A DNA stretch of 64,000 nucleotides, taken from contig NZ_JAHBGF010000011.1 of assembly GCF_018390695.1 (NCBI RefSeq), positions 186,001 through 250,000 on the forward strand, given 5' to 3'. The notes beneath the pieces are model-generated. The model was not told the origin of the DNA, did no database searches, and saw only the letters and a program-made list of their open reading frames with translations. The position numbers and the translations under genes were made by a program. Shown here in pieces: positions 59,950 through 64,000 of this stretch. Within the stretch, counting starts at the first letter, position 1, and each line of letters begins with the position of its first letter. Origin of the DNA: Ancylobacter sonchi (GTDB lineage Bacteria > Pseudomonadota > Alphaproteobacteria > Rhizobiales > Xanthobacteraceae).

Positions 59950-60735
59950 ATGACCGCGCCAGATACCCATGACGACCCGCACCGACTGGCATGGCGCTAT
60001 TCGGATTTCGCCGCCGGCATGCTCGCCTCCGAACGCACGCCGCTCGCCGATGCCCGGGTCGGCCTCGCCATGACCTTCGTCGCCGGCGCCACCAATGCGG
60101 GCGGGTTGCTGGCGGTGGGGCAATACACCTCGCACATGTCCGGCATCATCTCCGCCATGGCCGACAATGCGGTGATCGGCGCCTCCGGGCTCGTGATCGC
60201 CGGCATCGGCGCCCTGCTGCCCTTCGTCCTCGGCGCCGCCGTCTCGGCGGTGCTGGTCAACTGGGCACGGCTGCACCATGTCGGGCGCGAATACGCCATC
60301 CCCTTGACGCTGGAGGCTTTTCTGCTCCTTGCCTTCGGCCTGCTCGGCAGCCTCGCCCGGGTCTCGCCGGTAGCGCTGGTGGCGGATGTGGCGGTGCTCT
60401 GCTTCATCATGGGGCTGCAGAACGCCACCGTGACCAAGCTTTCCGGCGCCAAGATCCGTACCACCCACATGACCGGCGTCGTCACCGATCTCGGCATCGA
60501 GCTCGGCAAGCTGTTCTATTTGAACCACAATCGCCGCCGCCGGCCGGGCGCGCCGCTCATCTATGCCGACCGCGAGAAGCTCAAGCTGCTGGCGATGTTC
60601 GTGGTGCTGTTCTTCGCCGGCGGCGTCACCGGCGCGCTGGGCTTCAAATATGTCGGCTTCGTCTTCTGCGTGCCGCTGGCCATCCTGATCCTGATCCTCG
60701 CCGGCCCCTCGGTATTCCGGCGGCTGATGCGCTGA
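59950..60735 (+). CDS. DUF1275 (YoaK) membrane protein
   Basis: A 261-residue protein with about six to seven TM helices typical of YoaK/DUF1275 (FVAGATNAGGLLAVGQYTSHMSGI, GLQNATVTKLSGAKIRTTHMTG). Function unknown. ATG 59950 starts MTAPDTHDD. Confidence 0.88.
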   Translation: MTAPDTHDDPHRLAWRYSDFAAGMLASERTPLADARVGLAMTFVAGATNAGGLLAVGQYTSHMSGIISAMADNAVIGASGLVIAGIGALLPFVLGAAVSAVLVNWARLHHVGREYAIPLTLEAFLLLAFGLLGSLARVSPVALVADVAVLCFIMGLQNATVTKLSGAKIRTTHMTGVVTDLGIELGKLFYLNHNRRRRPGAPLIYADREKLKLLAMFVVLFFAGGVTGALGFKYVGFVFCVPLAILILILAGPSVFRRLMR

Positions 60736-60892
60736 AAACCGGTTCCAAAGACCGCAACCGAGGACGCACGACGGACGTCGTCGCAACCCTTCCGGCGGCA
60801 TGGCGAAAATCTTCTGTCCGCCATAGGCGAATGCGACCTATCGTGGGACGATCCACGACGATGGACCGGTGCTAGGGAGCGCGCGCCGTCAC

Positions 60893-62932
60893 ATGATCCC
60901 GCATGCCGAGGCCCTGCTTAAACCCTTGACGATCAAGGGCTTGACCATCCGCAACCGGGTGATGTCGACCTCGCACGCCCCCGGCTATGGCAAGGACGGC
61001 AAGCCGCAGGAGCGCTATCAGCTCTACCATGCCGAGAAGGCTCGCGGCGGCATCGGGCTGACCATGTTCGGCGGCTCCTCCTCGGTGGCGCTCGACAGCC
61101 CGGCGACGCCCTGGGCGCAGATCTCGGTCGCCGACGACAGCGTCATCCCCTATTTTCAGCAATTCGCCGAGCGGGTGCATGCCCATGGCGCCAAGCTGAT
61201 GATCCAGCTCACCCATATGGGCCGGCGCACCAAATGGGACACCGAGAACTGGCTGCCGACCATCTCCTCCTCGGCACGCCGCGAGCCGGCCTCGCGCACC
61301 ATTCCCCGCGCGATGGACAAGAACGACATCCGCCGGGTGGTGCGCGCCTTCGCCGAGGCGGCACGGCGCTGCAAGGAAGGCGGGCTCGACGGCTGCGAAG
61401 TGTCCGCCGCCCACGGCCACCTGATCGACCAGTTCTGGTCGCCATCGGTGAACCACCGCACCGACGAATATGGCGGCAGCCTCGAAAACCGCATGCGCTT
61501 CGGCCGCGAGGTGCTGGAGGCCATGCATGAGGCCACCGGCGGCGACTATGTCATCGGCATGCGCATGTCCGGCGACGAAATGCTCGAGGACGGCCTGTCG
61601 CAGCAGGACTGCCTGGAGATCGCCGCCACCTATGCGAGGGACGGCCTCGTCGACTTCGTCAACGTGATGGGCGGGCAGGCGCGCGACGAGATGAGCCACG
61701 CCATCTCGCTGCCCAACATGTCGTTCCCGGTGGCGCCGTTCCTGTTCCTGCCCAGCGCCATCAAGCGCGAGGTCGAGGTACCGGTGTTCCACGCCCAGCG
61801 CGTCACCGACCTCGCCACCGGCGCCCGCGCGGTGGCGGAGGGCCATGTCGACATGGTGGCGATGACCCGCGCCCACATCGCCGACCCGCACCTCATGCGC
61901 AAGCTGATCGAGGGCCGCGACGACGACATCCGCCAATGCGTCGGCGCCGGCTACTGCATCGACCGCATCTATGTCGGCGGCGACGCGCTGTGCATCCAGA
62001 ATGCCGCGACCGGCCGCGAGGCCACCATGCCGCATGTCATCGCCAAGGCTGCGACCAGTCGCCGGGTGGTGGTGGTCGGCGCCGGCCCGGCCGGGCTGGA
62101 GGCGGCACGGGTTGCCGCCGAGCGCGGGCATAGCGTGGTGCTGTTCGAGAAGGACGACAAGCCGGGCGGCCAGATCAACATCGCGGCGCGGGCCACCTGG
62201 CGCGAGGCGCTGTCCGGCATCCCGCGCTGGCTCTACGCGCAGGTGCAGAAGAAAGGCGTCGACATCCGCCTCGGCACCGAGGCGACCGAAGCCGCCATCC
62301 TCGCCGAGCGCCCCGAAGTGGTCATCCTCGCGACCGGCGGCCTCGCCCATACCGGCTTCGCCAAGGGCGCCGAGCGGGCGGTGACCACCTGGGACGTGCT
62401 CACCGGGCGGGCCGAGCCCTCCGGCAGCGTGCTGCTCTATGACGAGATCGGCGGCCACAACGCCGCCTCCACCGCCGAGGTGCTGGCCCGCAAGGGCTGC
62501 CTGGTGGAGATGGCGACCCACGATTTGCAGATCGCCCAGGAGGTCGGCACCACCAACAAGCCGATCCACCTGCGCGAGCTCTACAAGGCCGGGGTCATCC
62601 TCTCGCCCAACATGGAGCTGATCGAGATCTATCCCGAGGGCAACCGCCTCGTCGCCGCGCTGCGCAACACCATGACCGAGGCCGAGGAGGAGCGGGTCGT
62701 CGATCACGTGGTGGTCGATTACGGCACGCTGCCGGTGGAGGGGCTGTTCCAATCGCTCCGCGCAGGCTCGGTGAATGACGGCGAGACCGACCTCGACGCA
62801 CTGGTCGCCGGCCGGCCGCAACGCTGGACCGGCGCGACCGGCTACGCGCTCTACCGCATCGGCGACGCCTGGACCGGCCGCAACATCCATGCGGCGATCT
62901 ATGACGCACTGCGCCTGTGCAAGGACCTCTAG
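60893..62932 (+). CDS. dgcA: Dimethylglycine demethylase subunit DgcA
   Basis: A 679-residue OYE/TMADH-type oxidoreductase removing a methyl from dimethylglycine to give sarcosine. N-terminal FMN TIM barrel (residues 1-345, QLTHMGRRTKW, GHLIDQF), [4Fe-4S] region at 349-367 and a C-terminal FAD/NAD-like domain with VVVVGAGPAGLEAA (from 392). The cluster motif is CVGAGYC then Cys367: one ligand position (Cys348 of trimethylamine dehydrogenase) is Ala. ATG 60893 is used; an in-frame GTG at 60869 has poorer support. Followed by dgcB. Confidence 0.9.
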   Translation: MIPHAEALLKPLTIKGLTIRNRVMSTSHAPGYGKDGKPQERYQLYHAEKARGGIGLTMFGGSSSVALDSPATPWAQISVADDSVIPYFQQFAERVHAHGAKLMIQLTHMGRRTKWDTENWLPTISSSARREPASRTIPRAMDKNDIRRVVRAFAEAARRCKEGGLDGCEVSAAHGHLIDQFWSPSVNHRTDEYGGSLENRMRFGREVLEAMHEATGGDYVIGMRMSGDEMLEDGLSQQDCLEIAATYARDGLVDFVNVMGGQARDEMSHAISLPNMSFPVAPFLFLPSAIKREVEVPVFHAQRVTDLATGARAVAEGHVDMVAMTRAHIADPHLMRKLIEGRDDDIRQCVGAGYCIDRIYVGGDALCIQNAATGREATMPHVIAKAATSRRVVVVGAGPAGLEAARVAAERGHSVVLFEKDDKPGGQINIAARATWREALSGIPRWLYAQVQKKGVDIRLGTEATEAAILAERPEVVILATGGLAHTGFAKGAERAVTTWDVLTGRAEPSGSVLLYDEIGGHNAASTAEVLARKGCLVEMATHDLQIAQEVGTTNKPIHLRELYKAGVILSPNMELIEIYPEGNRLVAALRNTMTEAEEERVVDHVVVDYGTLPVEGLFQSLRAGSVNDGETDLDALVAGRPQRWTGATGYALYRIGDAWTGRNIHAAIYDALRLCKDL

Positions 62933-62989
62933 GGACTGCCCGGTGACGCCGCCGCCCGCGACGCCACCGACGGCAGCTGACGGACGCCC

Positions 62990-64000
62990 ATGAACGCCGC
63001 CCTTGGCCTCAGCCTCGTCATCGTCGCGCTCGCCGTGCTGGCTGCGGTCGAGGGCGCGCGGACGGCGCGGCGCTGGCGCATCGGCCGGTCGGCCAGGGTC
63101 GATTGGCGGACCGGCCTCGCCGCCATTCCCAAGCGCTATCTGGTCGACGTGCATCACGTAGTGGCGCGCGATCCCTATGCGGCGCGCATGCATGCGCTGG
63201 CAGCCGGCGGCCTCATCGCCGGCTCGGTACTGGCGGCGCTCGGGCTCATGCCGCCACTGGGTCACGCGCACCTGTTCTGGGGCGCCGTGGCTCTCGCCTT
63301 TCTCGTCGCCCTCGCCGGCGGCGCGATGGTCGGCCGGCGGCGCTATCCGGCAAAGCCGGCGCGGCTGTCAGGCGGCGCCTTCCAGCGCCTGCCGCTGCTG
63401 CTCGCCGCCTATGTTGGCGGCGCGCTGCTGGTGGCGCTGGACGCCGCATCCGGTCTGGCGGGCCCGCTCGGCTGGCTCGGCCTAGCCGTCGCGGCGGCCG
63501 GCGGATTCGGACTGGTGCGCCAGCTGGCCGATGGCCCGATGCGCCATGCCCTTGCCGGCGCCCTGCATCTTGCCGCCCATCCGCGTCCCGGACGCTTCGA
63601 GGGCGAGCGGGCGACGGCCCTTATCCCCGCCGATCTCGACGCCCCCCGCCTCGGCGTGGCGGTACCAGCCGACTTCGCCTGGAACCGGCTGCTCGGCTTC
63701 GACGCCTGCATCCAGTGCGGCCGCTGCGAGGTGGCCTGTCCCGCCTTCGCCGCCGGCCAGCCGCTGAACCCGAAGAAGCTGATCCAGGACCTCGCCGGCA
63801 GCTTCAAGGCCGAGCCGCCCACCTATGCCGGCAGCCCCTATCCGCAGGCGCCGCCGGTCGCCGGCCTCGGCGGGCCGGAACGGCCCATCGTCGGTGCCGG
63901 CGCGCTGATCCACCCGGACACGCTGTGGTCGTGCACCACCTGCCGCGCCTGCGTCGAGGAATGCCCGATGATGATCGAGCATGTCGACGCCATCGTCGAC
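62990..64000 (+). CDS. dgcB: Dimethylglycine demethylase electron-transfer subunit DgcB, 5' part
   Basis: The frame stays open to the window end (337 codons seen). It begins MNAALGLSLVIVALAVL with several N-terminal TM helices and then shows two [4Fe-4S]-type motifs, CIQCGRCEVACP and CTTCRACVEECP, as in membrane-bound heterodisulfide-reductase/DgcB-like subunits. It accepts electrons from DgcA and passes them to the quinone pool. The 3' end is outside the window. Confidence 0.9.
   Translation, partial: MNAALGLSLVIVALAVLAAVEGARTARRWRIGRSARVDWRTGLAAIPKRYLVDVHHVVARDPYAARMHALAAGGLIAGSVLAALGLMPPLGHAHLFWGAVALAFLVALAGGAMVGRRRYPAKPARLSGGAFQRLPLLLAAYVGGALLVALDAASGLAGPLGWLGLAVAAAGGFGLVRQLADGPMRHALAGALHLAAHPRPGRFEGERATALIPADLDAPRLGVAVPADFAWNRLLGFDACIQCGRCEVACPAFAAGQPLNPKKLIQDLAGSFKAEPPTYAGSPYPQAPPVAGLGGPERPIVGAGALIHPDTLWSCTTCRACVEECPMMIEHVDAIVD

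Overview
This 64 kb window comes from a high-GC bacterial chromosome, most likely an alphaproteobacterium of the Hyphomicrobiales (Xanthobacteraceae-like: Ancylobacter, Starkeya or Xanthobacter relatives). That placement is an inference from codon bias and gene families, not a computed result. It is densely coded. I see no rRNA, tRNA, CRISPR array, insertion sequence or phage gene.

Region 1 (1-2.7 kb) holds the 3' end of thiC, a DJ-1/PfpI protein and a Nudix hydrolase. Region 2 (2.7-24 kb) is a large oxalate/glyoxylate island: two OxlT-type oxalate:formate exchangers, two tandem FadR-type GntR regulators, oxalyl-CoA decarboxylase (oxc), two formyl-CoA:oxalate CoA-transferases (frc), an IclR regulator divergent from glyoxylate carboligase (gcl), hydroxypyruvate isomerase (hyi), tartronate semialdehyde reductase (glxR), a PanE-like ketoacid reductase with an FAH-family hydrolase, and sucCD. 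Together these could import oxalate, activate it to oxalyl-CoA, decarboxylate it to formyl-CoA/formate for energy, and assimilate the glyoxylate branch as glycerate.

A shared 17-bp palindromic motif, TGGTAT-N5-ATACCA, lies before both transporters, both gntR genes, the panE-like gene and an otherwise anonymous 43-residue membrane microprotein at 24.6 kb. That predicts a GntR oxalate regulon containing a new small protein, and it is the most interesting signal here.

Region 3 (24-44 kb) is housekeeping and accessory: a YCII-like protein, a membrane-anchored hypothetical beside purA, a VOC protein, a DMT exporter, a GNAT enzyme, a K+-channel-like protein, a MliC lysozyme inhibitor, allantoinase-like puuE, eda, an alpha/beta hydrolase, an unusual Ivy-domain protein (a second lysozyme inhibitor family), serA/serC, an XRE regulator, a GlsB-like protein, cytochrome b561, an outer-membrane barrel and a DUF533 protein.

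Region 4 (44-64 kb) is a glycine betaine catabolic island: soxB-cupin-soxD-soxA-soxG (sarcosine oxidase), two GlxA/GbdR-type AraC regulators, gbcAB (glycine betaine to dimethylglycine) and dgcA with the start of dgcB (dimethylglycine to sarcosine). P-loop kinase, DUF72, AraC, EamA and DUF1275 genes lie between them. Glycine from this route links naturally to the serine and glyoxylate metabolism encoded upstream.
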